Origin: Azospirillum sp. TSH58
GTDB taxonomy: Bacteria > Pseudomonadota > Alphaproteobacteria > Azospirillales > Azospirillaceae
Reading direction: 5' to 3'
Length of the DNA stretch: 64,000 nt
Assembly (NCBI RefSeq): GCF_003119115.1
Contig: NZ_CP022364.1
Span: forward strand, 2,060,001-2,124,000
Shown: positions 1 through 9,065 of the stretch, piece by piece
How positions within the stretch are numbered: the first letter of the stretch is position 1
How the letters are laid out: every line of letters starts with the position of its first letter
Notes under the pieces: generated by a model
Told to the model about the DNA's origin: nothing
What the model saw: the letters and a program-made list of their open reading frames with translations, nothing else
Database searches by the model: none
Made by a program: the position numbers and the translations under genes

Positions 1-2
1 TG

Positions 3-473
3 CTTGGCCGTCCGGACACCGGGCCGTCCGCGCTTCTCTATGTGGACCTCGACAATTTCAAGGCGGTGAACGACCTGCACGGCCACCAGCAGGGCGACGC
101 CGTGCTGAAGGCCATCGGCGGGCTGCTGACCAACGGCGTCCGGCCCGGCGACCTGCCGGGGCGGCTGGGAGGCGACGAGTTCGTCCTGTGGCTGGGCCGC
201 ACCGACGAGGCGCAGGCGGTGGCGGTGGCCGAGCGGCTGCTGGCCGGCATGGCCGCGCTGCGCCATCTGTCCGCCGCGCCGGACAAGCCGCTGGGCCTGT
301 CCATCGGCGTCGCCGTCCACCGGGTGGGGCGCGAGACCCTGCAGGAGCTGACCGACCGCGCCGACTCGGCGATGTACGACGCCAAGAAGCGCGGGAAGGG
401 CCATTACGCCGTCGCCCCGCTCCCCATGGACGCCGCCGCCGTGGCGGACCCCATGGCGGAGGCGCCCCAATGA
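3..473 (+). CDS. GGDEF-domain diguanylate cyclase, C-terminal part (5' end outside window)
   Basis: The reading frame is open from the first bases of the window, so only the C-terminal 156 or so residues are present. They form most of a GGDEF domain, which makes cyclic di-GMP from two GTP. Visible landmarks are a metal-site start (LYVDLDNFKAVND), the helix around GHQQGD, and an intact active-site loop RLGGDEF, so the enzyme should be catalytically competent. Any N-terminal sensor domain lies outside the window. The stop codon overlaps the ATG of the next gene (ATGA), which implies translational coupling to the DUF2336 protein. Confidence 0.9.
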   Translation, partial: LGRPDTGPSALLYVDLDNFKAVNDLHGHQQGDAVLKAIGGLLTNGVRPGDLPGRLGGDEFVLWLGRTDEAQAVAVAERLLAGMAALRHLSAAPDKPLGLSIGVAVHRVGRETLQELTDRADSAMYDAKKRGKGHYAVAPLPMDAAAVADPMAEAPQ

Positions 474-1804
474 CCGCCTGCGGCGATCCCCAGCTTCTCG
501 ATCCCGCCGATTACGAGGCGGCCAAGCAGATGGCGCGCAGCACCGACCCGGCGGTGCGTCGCCGCGTCGCCGCGTCGCCCGAGACGCGGCCCGAACTGCT
601 CTACTTCCTGGCCGCCGACACCGCGGCGGAGGTCCGTCAGGCCATCGCCACCAACGCCGGGACACCGCGGCAGGCCGACCTGATGCTGGCCACCGACCGG
701 GAGGTCGCGGTGCGCGGCGCCCTGGCCCAGAAGGTCGCCCGGCTGCTGCCCGACCTGTCCGCCGACCAGGCGTCGCAGGTCGAGCGGCTGACGCTGGAGT
801 GCCTGGAAGCGCTGGCCCGCGACCAGGCGACGGAGGTGCGCGGCATCCTGTCGGAGGCGCTGAAGGAGTTGCCCGGCGCCCCCCACGGCGTCATCAACAC
901 GCTGGCCCGCGACGTGGAGCTGTCGGTCTGCGCCCCGGTCCTGCAATTCTCGCCGATCCTGACCGACGAGGATTTGTCGGACATCATCATGCGCGGGCCG
1001 GTGGCCGGCGCCCTGTCGGCGATCGCCGGGCGCAAGCAGGTGTCGGCCTCCGTCGCCGACGCCATCGCGCGGTCGGACGACGAGGCGGCGATGACCGCTC
1101 TGCTCGCCAACCCCTCGGCCCAGATCCGCGAGGAGACTCTCGACCGCATCCTGGACCAGGCGCCGCAGCACGAGCCCTGGCACGCCCCGCTGGTGCGCCG
1201 CCCGCGGCTGCCCGCCCGCGCCGTGGCGCGGCTGGCGAGCTTCGTCGCCGACAATCTGCTGAAGGTCCTGCGGGAGCGCACCGACCTCGACCCCGCCGCC
1301 GCCCGTGCCCTGGCCGAGGGTGTGCGGGCGCGCGTCAACCGCGGGGCCGGGGGCAACGGCGGCGGCGGAGCCGGCGTGGCCCGCGGCCTCGTCGATTTCG
1401 GGGAGGAGGAGCTTGGCCATCTGCCGGGCGACAAGGACAAGGCGGCCGAACGTCCGTCCGACAAGGCGGCAAGGCTGAACAAGGAAGGCAAGCTGACGGA
1501 GAAGCTGCTGGAGGGCGCGCTGGCGGAGGGCGACCGGGCCTTCGTCCTGGCCGGGCTGGGCGAGCTGGCGCAGCTTCCGATGCCGATCATCGACCGCATC
1601 ATCGGCACCCACGCCCCGCGCGCCGTCACCTCGCTGGTGTGGCGCTGCGGCCTGTCGATGCGCTTCGCCCGGCAGGTGCAATTGCGCATCGCCCAGATTC
1701 CGCCAAAAACCGCGCTTATGGCAAGGGACGGCGTCCTTTACCCGATGTCCGACGACGAGATGCGCTGGCAGCTCGCCTTCTTCGGAGTCGAGGAGAAAGT
1801 CTGA
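470..1804 (+). CDS. DUF2336 domain protein
   Basis: A 444-residue protein with the look of DUF2336 proteins, helical-repeat proteins of unknown function found mainly in alphaproteobacteria. It has alanine- and leucine-rich helices with a repeated layout (for example DPAVRRRVAASPETRPELL near the N-terminus and VRGALAQKVARLLPDLS further on), like HEAT-type repeats. A glycine-rich linker lies near residue 300. The C-terminal part (TSLVWRCGLSMRFARQVQ) is typical of the family's second half. The start overlaps the upstream GGDEF stop by 4 bases, suggesting a cyclic di-GMP-linked role, which is inference only. Confidence 0.8.
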   Translation: MTACGDPQLLDPADYEAAKQMARSTDPAVRRRVAASPETRPELLYFLAADTAAEVRQAIATNAGTPRQADLMLATDREVAVRGALAQKVARLLPDLSADQASQVERLTLECLEALARDQATEVRGILSEALKELPGAPHGVINTLARDVELSVCAPVLQFSPILTDEDLSDIIMRGPVAGALSAIAGRKQVSASVADAIARSDDEAAMTALLANPSAQIREETLDRILDQAPQHEPWHAPLVRRPRLPARAVARLASFVADNLLKVLRERTDLDPAAARALAEGVRARVNRGAGGNGGGGAGVARGLVDFGEEELGHLPGDKDKAAERPSDKAARLNKEGKLTEKLLEGALAEGDRAFVLAGLGELAQLPMPIIDRIIGTHAPRAVTSLVWRCGLSMRFARQVQLRIAQIPPKTALMARDGVLYPMSDDEMRWQLAFFGVEEKV

Positions 1805-1830
1805 CGCCGCGCCACCACACGGACCCGTCC

Positions 1831-2472
1831 ATGCGCGCCCTGGCTTTCCTGCTGCTGTTTCTCGGTTTCTCCGTTCCGCTGCTGGCCGCTCCGGCCTTCG
1901 CCGCCCCGCCGCCCGCCTCGCCCGAGGAGCGGGAGGTCGCGGCGGTCTTCGAAAGCGCCCGCTCCGCCCTGGCGCAGAAGCGCGGCGCGGCGGTCGTCCC
2001 GCTGCTCTCCCGCGCGTCGGTGGACAAGCTGGAGCAGGTGCGCGGCGTCGCCCGCAGCGGCAACGACGCCGGCCTCGCCAAGCTGGAGCCGGCGGAGAAG
2101 TTCGCCGCCATGGGCTTGCGCCGCTACGTCAGCCCGGCGGATCTGCGCCGCATGTCGCTGGGCGAACTGGCCGACCATGGCATGAAGAACGGCTGGCTCG
2201 GCCCCAACGTCATCGGCAGCAGCGGGCTCGGCCCGGTGCGGGTGCGCGGCGACCGCGCCTCCGCCCTGCTGATGGTCGACAACCGCCCGGCCCTGGTCCC
2301 CGCCGACTTCGTGCGCGAGGGCGGGGCCTGGAAGATCGACCTGACCGGCGTCTTCAGCTTCGGCAGCCAGATGCTGAAGGGCTTCGCCGCCATGTCGGGC
2401 AAGAGCGACGAGGCCTACATCGAGGACATGCTGCAGAAGCTGCCGGCCAAACCGGCGATGATGCACCGCTGA
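1831..2472 (+). CDS. Secreted hypothetical protein with signal peptide
   Basis: A 213-residue protein. It opens with a clear signal peptide (MRALAFLLLFLGFSVPLLA, then AFAAP as a likely cleavage site), so the mature protein should be periplasmic. The rest resembles small secreted proteins with a SnoaL/NTF2-like shape, ending in a strand pattern such as FVREGGAWKIDLTGVFSFG, but I do not recognise a defined family. The ATG starts 26 bases after the DUF2336 stop, so it probably belongs to the same transcript. Confidence 0.7.
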   Translation: MRALAFLLLFLGFSVPLLAAPAFAAPPPASPEEREVAAVFESARSALAQKRGAAVVPLLSRASVDKLEQVRGVARSGNDAGLAKLEPAEKFAAMGLRRYVSPADLRRMSLGELADHGMKNGWLGPNVIGSSGLGPVRVRGDRASALLMVDNRPALVPADFVREGGAWKIDLTGVFSFGSQMLKGFAAMSGKSDEAYIEDMLQKLPAKPAMMHR

Positions 2473-2608
2473 CCCGTTGGGGCGAACGCAAACGGGCTGC
2501 ACGCTGCGCGTCGCTTCGCGTTACACCTCCTGCGACGGGGTGGGCCGTTGCGTGGAATCCGGAGATTGCGTTAGAGTCGCGCCACACGCACGACGCGTTG
2601 GTGCCCTC

Positions 2609-3304
2609 ATGACCGCTCCGGATGGCTATCCCTTCGCCGCGCTGACCGAAGCGGACGCCGGGTTTTTCCCGTCGGCCAAGAGCGTCGGCGCTCCGCCCGC
2701 CATCCCCTACAGGGTACCCTGCACCCCGGCCTTCGCGGCGGCGGCGGTGCGTCTGGCCGCCGGGCGCGGCACCGACGTCTCGGCGCTCACCGCCGCGGCG
2801 CTGCTGCTGGTGTCCGACCGGTTGCCGGATCCGGGCGCCCCGGCCGATGGCGCGGAGCGGACGGTGCTGGAATTGCGGCTGCCGCCGGGCCACGCCGAAT
2901 CGGCGATCCGCCGGGCGCTGGCGGCGGCTCTGGCTCTGGCCGAACCGGGTTGCCGGCTGATGCCCGCCGAGGAGGCGGGGCGGCTGGAGGGGGCGGTGGA
3001 AACCCTGACCTACCGCAACAAGGCGCTGGCCCACGCGCTGGAGCGGGTGTCCTTCCGCCCGCTGGACGGCAAGCTGACCCAGGTGCGCGATGCCGCGCAG
3101 ATGTTCGGCTTCGTCAACGAATGGTGTTTCGACGAGGACCGGGTGGTGAAGCGCTTCCGCGAACTGGCCCCGGTCTATCACCCGGACACCGGAGTGGTCG
3201 CCTGCCGCGACCGCATGGCCCAGCTGATCGACGCGCGCAATCTGCTGATCCACCACGTCCGCACGGCCTACCGCTCCGGCCCTTGGACGCAGCGGCGCCC
3301 TTGA
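2609..3304 (+). CDS. Protein with C-terminal J-domain-like segment
   Basis: A 231-residue protein. The first 160 residues match nothing I recognise. The last 60 look like a J-domain, the part of DnaJ co-chaperones that stimulates the Hsp70 ATPase: a basic helix, then YHPDTG containing the diagnostic HPD tripeptide, then a helix RMAQLIDARNLLIHH that fits helix III. A C-terminal rather than N-terminal J-domain suggests a specialised co-chaperone or a scaffold. The ATG at 2609 was chosen because the open frame before it has a poor composition for coding. Confidence 0.65.
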   Translation: MTAPDGYPFAALTEADAGFFPSAKSVGAPPAIPYRVPCTPAFAAAAVRLAAGRGTDVSALTAAALLLVSDRLPDPGAPADGAERTVLELRLPPGHAESAIRRALAAALALAEPGCRLMPAEEAGRLEGAVETLTYRNKALAHALERVSFRPLDGKLTQVRDAAQMFGFVNEWCFDEDRVVKRFRELAPVYHPDTGVVACRDRMAQLIDARNLLIHHVRTAYRSGPWTQRRP

Positions 3305-3329
3305 TGAAGGCGGCGTCCTGAGGCCGGGA

Positions 3330-4694
3330 TCAGGTCCCGGTCATCTCCTCGATGCCGATGGCGTCGGTCAGGCTGGTGCCGTCCAGCACCGTGCCGTCGA
3401 GGTCCGCGCCGGTCAGGTCGGTGCCGGTCAGGTCGGCCTCGCTCAGGTTGGCGCCGCGCAGGTCCGCCCCGGCGAGGTTGGCGCCGGACAGGTTCACCTT
3501 GCGCAGGTCGGCGTCCTTCAGGACGGCCATGCCCATGCGGGCGCGCTGCAGGTTGGCCCGCCAGACGTGGCTGCTCGACCCCTGGATGTGAACGGGGCCG
3601 AGCTGGGCCTCGGTCAGATTGGCGCCGGTCAGGGTCGCCCGCTCGAAATTGACGCCGCGCAGGTCGGCCTTGGTGAAGTTCACCTTGCGCAGGTCCGACA
3701 GCGACAGGTCGGCGATGGCGAGCGAGGTGCCCATCATCGAGGCGCCGCGCAGCGTGATGCATTGCAGGATGCCGGCGGACAGGTTGATGCCGTCGAGCTT
3801 GCGCCCCGACAGGTCGAGCGAGGAGAGGTCGGCGCGCTTGCCGTCCTTGCCGCCGCTGTCGATCCAGGAGAGGTGCAGGGTCAGGATGTTGCGCAGGTCG
3901 TCGTCCGGATTCTCCAGAACCTTCGCCATCATCGCGGCAGACAGGTTGGGCGAGCGGAGCTGGGCCGCGTCCAGGATGGCGCCGATCAGGTTGGCGTTGG
4001 TGAAGTTGGCGCGCCCGATGGCGCAGCCGGTCATCACCGCGCCGGACAGCCGGGCGCCGGACAGGTTCGCCTCCGACAGGTCGGCGTCGGTCAGGTCGCA
4101 ACCCGTCAGGTTGGAGTTCGTCAGGTTCGCGCGCATGAACTTGGTGCCGCGCAGGATCGCGTCGGTCAGGTCGGTCTGCATCACGAAGGCGTTCGCCACC
4201 TTGGCCCGCGACAGGTCGGCGCCGCGGATGACCGCCGCCGTCAGCTCCGAGGTCAGGACCGAATCCTCGAAATTGTGCGGCATCATCTCGCCCGACGGCG
4301 TGTAATGCAGCAGCGTGCCGTCGCGCAGGTCGACCTCCACCAGCATGGCTTCCGACAGCACGGCGCCGCGCAGGCAGGCCCCGCGCAGGTCGGCGCGGCG
4401 CAGGTCGGCCTTCTCCAGGTTGGCCAGCCGCAGGTCGGCGGCGTAGAGGTTGGCGTTGGTCAGGTTGGTCCGGGTCAGCCGGGCGCTGAACAGCTTCGCC
4501 CCGGACAGGTCGGCGTCGGACAGGTCGATGCCGGACAGATCCAGATGCGAAAGGTCGCGCATCTTCAGGTTCGCGCGCACCCCGCCGGGCTGGCTTTTCC
4601 GGAAAGCCTGATGGCGGAGCAGGATCGTGTTCAGCTGACTCTGCGTCAGCTTCGTGCGCGGCGTGTTCGTTCCGAAGCCTTGCGCGGGGGGCAT
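3330..4694 (-). CDS. Pentapeptide-repeat protein
   Basis: About 454 residues, nearly all in A(D/N)LXX pentapeptide repeats (LSGIDLSDADLSGAKL, ADLRRADLRGACL and many more). Such repeats fold into a right-handed quadrilateral beta-helix. There are two long repeat blocks separated by a less regular stretch near residues 225-265. There is no signal peptide or membrane segment, so it is probably cytoplasmic. Function varies widely in this family and cannot be read from sequence. A GTG at 4724 would add 10 residues; the ATG at 4694 is preferred because a GGGA lies about 8 bases upstream. The 3' end faces the J-domain gene. Confidence 0.85.
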   Translation of the reverse strand: MPPAQGFGTNTPRTKLTQSQLNTILLRHQAFRKSQPGGVRANLKMRDLSHLDLSGIDLSDADLSGAKLFSARLTRTNLTNANLYAADLRLANLEKADLRRADLRGACLRGAVLSEAMLVEVDLRDGTLLHYTPSGEMMPHNFEDSVLTSELTAAVIRGADLSRAKVANAFVMQTDLTDAILRGTKFMRANLTNSNLTGCDLTDADLSEANLSGARLSGAVMTGCAIGRANFTNANLIGAILDAAQLRSPNLSAAMMAKVLENPDDDLRNILTLHLSWIDSGGKDGKRADLSSLDLSGRKLDGINLSAGILQCITLRGASMMGTSLAIADLSLSDLRKVNFTKADLRGVNFERATLTGANLTEAQLGPVHIQGSSSHVWRANLQRARMGMAVLKDADLRKVNLSGANLAGADLRGANLSEADLTGTDLTGADLDGTVLDGTSLTDAIGIEEMTGT

Positions 4695-4724
4695 CAGGGA
4701 AATCCCGGGTTGGAGTCGCGGCAC

Positions 4725-5090
4725 ACTCTAAAGGGGAGCCGCGAAGAAAAAGTTAACAATCGGTAACGCTTTATTCAAGTACGCCTCGAATGCGTTCTAT
4801 CGCGGGCGCTGTGCCGGGGCCCCAAAGCCCTTGATTGTGTATGGAAATAGTGGACCTTCCCGGGCCGTTGCGCAAGAGGCTCCGCGGAAGCGCGCCGTTG
4901 CTGCATGGTTGACTCCGCCCCCCGCGATGCGTATGGTCCGCCGACCTGCATCCGTCGAGCCATCGACCGGGTACCATCGGCCTGCGTGCCGGGGACCTCC
5001 GCCAGTCCGCGAGTTTCGCGCACTGGCTCGTTTGTGCTTGAGCCGATCGCGTTCGAGCGGATGGAGACCGAAACTGAGGACCGCTGACCC
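4725..5090. other. Intergenic region between divergent pentapeptide gene and ffh
   Basis: 366 bases with no convincing gene. It must hold the promoters of the divergent pentapeptide-repeat gene and of ffh. One good sigma70-like promoter points toward ffh (listed separately). No SRP RNA signature was found here. Confidence 0.6.
4909..4937 (+). promoter_or_regulatory. Sigma70-type promoter candidate for ffh
   Basis: TTGACT (4909-4914), a 17-base spacer and TATGGT (4932-4937) form a near-consensus housekeeping promoter. It lies about 150 bases upstream of the ffh start, implying a leader of roughly 145 nucleotides. Confidence 0.55.
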
Positions 5091-6458
5091 ATGTTCGATG
5101 GCCTGACCGGACGCCTGGGCGACATCTTCGACAAGCTGCGCCGCCGCGGCGCGCTGAGCGAGGAGGACGTCAACGCCGCGCTGCGCGAGGTGCGCGTGGC
5201 GCTGCTGGAGGCCGACGTCGCCCTGCCGGTGGTCAAGCAGTTCGTCAATCAGGTCAAGGAACGCGCGATCGGCCAGGAGGTCCTGCGCTCGATCACCCCC
5301 GGCCAGCAGGTCATCAAGATCGTCCACGACAACCTCGTGGAGATGCTGGGGCAGGGCGAGGAGATCAACCTCAACGCCGCCGCCCCCGTGCCGATCCTGA
5401 TGGTCGGCCTCCAGGGCTCGGGCAAGACCACCAGCACCGCCAAGATCGCGCTGCGCCTGAAGAACCGGGACCGCAAGAAGGTCCTGATGGCCTCGCTGGA
5501 CGTGCGCCGCCCGGCGGCCCAGGAGCAGCTGAAGGTCCTGGGCGAGCAGACCGGCGTCGCCACCCTGCCGATCGTTCCCGGCCAGGACCCCGTCGCCATC
5601 GCTCGCCGCGCCATCGAGACCGGCCGGCGCGAAGGCTACGACGTGGTCATGCTCGACACCGCCGGCCGCCTGTCCATCGACGAGGAGCTGATGGCCGAGG
5701 TCGCGGCCGTGCGCGACGCGACCAAGCCGGCGGAGACGCTGCTGGTCGCCGACGCCATGACCGGCCAGGACGCGGTGACGGTCGCCACCAACTTCAACGA
5801 CAAGGTGGGCATCACCGGCATCCTGCTGACCCGCGTGGACGGCGATGCCCGCGGCGGCGCCGCCCTGTCGATGCGCCAGATCACCGGCAAGCCGATCAAG
5901 CTGCTGGGCATGGGCGAGAAGATCGACGCCCTGGAGGCCTTCCACCCCGACCGCATCGCCGGCCGCATCCTCGGCATGGGCGACGTCGTGTCGCTGGTCG
6001 AGAAGGCCGCCGAGACCATCGACAAGGAAGAGGCCGAGAAGCTCGCCCGCAAGATGGAGAAGGGCCAGGGCTTCGACCTCGACGACATGGCCTCCCAGCT
6101 CAAGCAGCTGCGCAAGATGGGCGGCATGTCCGGCCTGATGGGCATGCTGCCGGGCATCGGCAAGATCAAGAACCAGCTCAAGGACGCGAACATCGACGAC
6201 GGGATGATCAAGCGCCAGGAGGCGATCATCTCCTCGATGACGAAGAAGGAGCGCAAGCACCCCGAACTCATCAAGGCGTCGCGCCGCAAGCGCATCGCCG
6301 CCGGCTCCGGCACCAGCGTGCAGGAGGTGAACAAGCTGCTCAAGCAGTACGACACCATGCGCGGCATGATGAAGCAGGTGCAGAAGCTGGGGCAGAAGGG
6401 GCTGATGCGCCACGGGCTGCAGAGCCTCCTGCCGAAGAATTTCCGGGGGCCGAACTGA
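5091..6458 (+). CDS. ffh: Signal recognition particle GTPase Ffh (SRP54)
   Basis: 455 residues, the normal length. Ffh binds the SRP RNA and signal sequences on ribosomes and delivers them to FtsY at the membrane. Domains in order: N-terminal four-helix bundle (about 1-85); G domain with P-loop GLQGSGKTT (106-114), DVRRPAA and DTAGR motifs; and a methionine-rich M domain (from about 300) with GGMSGLMGMLPG and the RNA-binding SRRKRIAAGSGT segment. It heads the ffh-rpsP-rimM-trmD-rplS cluster, a common alphaproteobacterial order. Confidence 0.98.
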   Translation: MFDGLTGRLGDIFDKLRRRGALSEEDVNAALREVRVALLEADVALPVVKQFVNQVKERAIGQEVLRSITPGQQVIKIVHDNLVEMLGQGEEINLNAAAPVPILMVGLQGSGKTTSTAKIALRLKNRDRKKVLMASLDVRRPAAQEQLKVLGEQTGVATLPIVPGQDPVAIARRAIETGRREGYDVVMLDTAGRLSIDEELMAEVAAVRDATKPAETLLVADAMTGQDAVTVATNFNDKVGITGILLTRVDGDARGGAALSMRQITGKPIKLLGMGEKIDALEAFHPDRIAGRILGMGDVVSLVEKAAETIDKEEAEKLARKMEKGQGFDLDDMASQLKQLRKMGGMSGLMGMLPGIGKIKNQLKDANIDDGMIKRQEAIISSMTKKERKHPELIKASRRKRIAAGSGTSVQEVNKLLKQYDTMRGMMKQVQKLGQKGLMRHGLQSLLPKNFRGPN

Positions 6459-6539
6459 CCCCCGGCGACCGCAACGCGCGATGAGCGCGATCACCTTCAA
6501 CCGCACACCAAGCGACTACACCAAGGAAGCGACTGTCCC

Positions 6540-6893
6540 ATGTCCCTGAAGATCCGTCTCGCCCGTGGCGGCGCCAAGAAGCGCCCGTTCTACTCGATCG
6601 TCGTCGCCGACGCCCGCAGCCCGCGCGACGGCCGCTTCATCGAGAAGATCGGCACCTACAACCCGATGCTGCCGCGCGAGCACGAGCAGCGCATCGTCCT
6701 GGACGCCGAGCGCGCCAAGCATTGGCTGTCGGTCGGCGGCCAGCCGACGGACCGCGTCGCCCTGTTCCTGGCGAACGCCGGCCTGATCGCTAAGCCGGAA
6801 ATCCGCGAGACCCCGAAGAAGTCCGCCCCGAAGGCCAAGGCGCAGGAGCGTCTGAAGGCCGAGGCCGCCGCCAAGGCCGCTGCCGAGGGCTGA
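6540..6893 (+). CDS. rpsP: 30S ribosomal protein S16
   Basis: 117 residues. The N-terminus ([18 protein letters not shown]) and [12 protein letters not shown] are S16 hallmarks. S16 binds 16S rRNA early in 30S assembly. The C-terminal tail rich in Lys and Ala (from about 90) is an extension common in alphaproteobacteria. It starts 81 bases after ffh, and a palindromic repeat separates it from rimM. Confidence 0.98.
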   Translation: MSLKIRLARGGAKKRPFYSIVVADARSPRDGRFIEKIGTYNPMLPREHEQRIVLDAERAKHWLSVGGQPTDRVALFLANAGLIAKPEIRETPKKSAPKAKAQERLKAEAAAKAAAEG

Positions 6894-6910
6894 TAAAGGG
6901 AAGGCTCGTT

Positions 6911-6996
6911 GCCCCCACCCTGACCCTCTCCCGCTGAGCGGGGGAGGGGATAAAAGCTCCTTCCCCCGCCCAGCGGGGGAAGGTCGGGATGGGGGC
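6911..6996. repeat. GC-rich palindromic repeat, family A
   Basis: An 86-base imperfect palindrome. Outer arms GCCCCCACCC and GATGGGGGC enclose two smaller hairpins (CCCGCTGAGCGGG and CCCCGCCCAGCGGGG). Related copies lie at 8951-9034, 42843-42953 and 55474-55575. It looks like a REP/RPE-type element and sits between rpsP and rimM. Confidence 0.75.
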
Positions 6997-7025
6997 AGAA
7001 CGCCCGCAACGCACACGCTCAAGCC

Positions 7026-7622
7026 ATGTCCACAAAAGTCTGCGTCGGCCAATTCGCCGGGGCGCACGGCGTCCGCGGCCTCGTGAAGGTGAAAAGCTTC
7101 ACCGAGGACGCGCAGGCGGTGGCGTCCTACGGCCCCCTCTCGGACGAGCGGGGCGCCCGGCGCTTCACGCTGACGCTCCAGGGCACCATGAAGGACCTGT
7201 TCCTGGTCCGCGTCGATGGCATCGCCACGCGCGAACAGGCGCAGGAACTGACCGGCGTCCGGCTCTATGTGGACCGTTCCGCCCTGCCCGAGACGGAGGA
7301 CGAGGACGAGTTCTACCACGCCGACCTGATCGGCCTGCGTGCGGAACTCGCCGACGGCACCGTCTGGGGCACGGTGAAGGCGCTGTACGACTTCGGAGCC
7401 GGTGACGTGCTGGAGATCCGCACCGAATCGGGGCCGCTGGAGATGCTGCCCTTCACCCGCGCCTGCGTTCCGGTGGTCGATGTGAAGGGAGGCCGCGTCG
7501 TGGTCGATCTTCCCGCCGTCATCGAAGCGCGCGAGGGCGAGGCGGAAGAGGATGGAGTGGACGCGCCGAAAGGCGCGGATGTCGCTGAAGACGACGTTGA
7601 AAACAAGGGAACCCGCCCGTGA
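7026..7622 (+). CDS. rimM: 16S rRNA processing protein RimM
   Basis: 198 residues. RimM binds S19 and helps mature the 30S head. The N-terminal beta-barrel domain carries [19 protein letters not shown], and the PRC-barrel domain carries [37 protein letters not shown]. The last 35 residues are an acidic, low-complexity tail. The stop overlaps the GTG of trmD by 4 bases. Confidence 0.97.
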   Translation: MSTKVCVGQFAGAHGVRGLVKVKSFTEDAQAVASYGPLSDERGARRFTLTLQGTMKDLFLVRVDGIATREQAQELTGVRLYVDRSALPETEDEDEFYHADLIGLRAELADGTVWGTVKALYDFGAGDVLEIRTESGPLEMLPFTRACVPVVDVKGGRVVVDLPAVIEAREGEAEEDGVDAPKGADVAEDDVENKGTRP

Positions 7623-8419
7623 ATCACGGCGCTTCCGGTTCTCTTGCCTGGACGGCCAAGGTTCTGACGCTGTTCCCGGAGATGTTTCCGGGTCCGCTGG
7701 GGCTCAGCCTCGCGGGAAAGGCGCTGGAAAATGGAGTCTGGGCGTTGGAATCAGTGGACATCCGCTCGTTCGCGCGCGATAAACACCGCTCCGTCGACGA
7801 CACCCCCTTCGGCGGAGGGGCCGGCATGGTCATGCGGCCCGACGTGCTGGACGCGGCTCTGACCGCGACGGCGGGTCCTCCGGGCACTCCTGGACGCGGA
7901 CGGGCGATCTACCTGTCGCCTCGCGGACGGGTGCTCGACCAGGAGCTGGTCAAGGAGTTGGCGGCCACCCCGGTGGTCACCCTGCTCTGCGGCCGGTACG
8001 AGGGGGTGGATGAGCGGGTGCTGGACGCGCACGGCCTTGAGGAGGTCAGCCTCGGGGATTTCGTGCTGTCCGGCGGCGAGACCGCCGCCCTGTGCCTGAT
8101 CGACGCCGTGGTGCGCTTGCTCCCCGGTGTCATGGGCAATGTGGAGACGGCGGGCGAGGAAAGTTTCGAACGGGGGTTGCTCGAATACCCCCACTACACC
8201 CGGCCCGCGGTCTGGACCGACGGGCAGGGTGTGGAACGGTCGGTCCCGGACATCCTGTTGTCCGGCCACCACGAGAAGGTTCGCGCCTGGCGGCTCGCCG
8301 AGGCGGAGCGGATCACCCAGGCCCGGCGACCGGACCTGTGGAGCCGCTACGAGGCGGGCAAGAAGGCCGAGGGTCAGATTGGGAAACGGGGTCGCCGGCG
8401 CGGCCCGAAACCAGAGTGA
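7619..8419 (+). CDS. trmD: tRNA (guanine-N1)-methyltransferase TrmD
   Basis: 266 residues. TrmD methylates G37 next to the anticodon using S-adenosylmethionine, which prevents +1 frameshifting. Typical motifs are [25 protein letters not shown], the SAM-knot segment [13 protein letters not shown] and [19 protein letters not shown] is also diagnostic. It starts with GTG inside the rimM stop (GTGA overlap), implying coupled translation. The basic C-terminal tail is a lineage extension. Confidence 0.97.
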   Translation: MNHGASGSLAWTAKVLTLFPEMFPGPLGLSLAGKALENGVWALESVDIRSFARDKHRSVDDTPFGGGAGMVMRPDVLDAALTATAGPPGTPGRGRAIYLSPRGRVLDQELVKELAATPVVTLLCGRYEGVDERVLDAHGLEEVSLGDFVLSGGETAALCLIDAVVRLLPGVMGNVETAGEESFERGLLEYPHYTRPAVWTDGQGVERSVPDILLSGHHEKVRAWRLAEAERITQARRPDLWSRYEAGKKAEGQIGKRGRRRGPKPE

Positions 8420-8459
8420 CGGTCCGCCGCGAGGCGCACCGATGGAAAGGGGTAGTGTC

Positions 8460-8852
8460 ATGAACCTGTTGCAGCAGCTCGAGCAGGAGCAGATCGAGAA
8501 GGCCCTCGGCGGCAAGACCATTCCTGAGTTCTCGCCGGGCGACACCGTCCGCGTGAACGTGAAGGTGGTCGAGGGCACGCGCGAGCGTGTCCAGGCTTAC
8601 GAGGGCGTCGTGATCGCCCGCCGGAACGCCGGCGTGAACTCGTCCTTCACCGTCCGCAAGATCAGCTACGGCGAGGGTGTGGAGCGCGTGTTCCCGCTCT
8701 ACTCCCCGCGTCTGGAGTCGATCGAGCTGGTCCGCAAGGGCGCCGTCCGCCGCGCCAAGCTGTACTATCTGCGCGACCGTCGCGGCAAGTCGGCCCGTAT
8801 CGCCGAGCGCACGACCGGCCGTGGCATGAACACGAAGGCCGCCGCGGAGTAA
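8460..8852 (+). CDS. rplS: 50S ribosomal protein L19
   Basis: 130 residues. L19 sits at the 30S-50S interface. [41 protein letters not shown] and [16 protein letters not shown] are standard L19 sequence. The ATG at 8460 follows a good ribosome-binding site (AAAGGGG) and gives the usual length. It ends the operon and is followed by a terminator. Confidence 0.98.
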   Translation: MNLLQQLEQEQIEKALGGKTIPEFSPGDTVRVNVKVVEGTRERVQAYEGVVIARRNAGVNSSFTVRKISYGEGVERVFPLYSPRLESIELVRKGAVRRAKLYYLRDRRGKSARIAERTTGRGMNTKAAAE

Positions 8853-8886
8853 TCCGGCGCCCTTCCGTTCGGTACGCCTGAACCAG

Positions 8887-8917
8887 CACCCGCCCGGAGC
8901 GATCCGGGCGGGTGTTT
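8887..8917 (+). terminator. Intrinsic terminator of the rpsP-rplS operon
   Basis: CACCCGCCCGGA pairs with TCCGGGCGGGTG around a GCGA loop (12 base pairs), followed by a short T run. It lies 34 bases after rplS. Confidence 0.7.
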
Positions 8918-8950
8918 GGCGTTGGGGAGCGGGGACGTGGTTGCGTTGCT

Positions 8951-9034
8951 GCCCCCACCCAACCCTCCCCCGCTGACGCAGGGAAGGGCTTTTCTCCTCC
9001 CCCTGCGAAAGCGGGGGGAGGTCGGGAGGGGGGC
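8951..9034. repeat. GC-rich palindromic repeat, family A
   Basis: An 84-base copy of the same element as 6911-6996, with outer arms GCCCCCACCC and GGAGGGGGGC. It lies between the rplS terminator and the 3' end of the convergent EamA gene. Confidence 0.75.
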
Positions 9035-9065
9035 ATCGACGCAACCACGTCCCAAATCGCTCCCC

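Noticed and set aside
4725..5090. SRP RNA gene next to ffh
   Set aside because: The conserved SRP RNA core (GGUCAGG...GGAAGGAAGCAGCC) is absent.
4797..6506. 569-codon frame opposite ffh
   Set aside because: Composition is that of an antisense shadow; ffh is unmistakable on the other strand.
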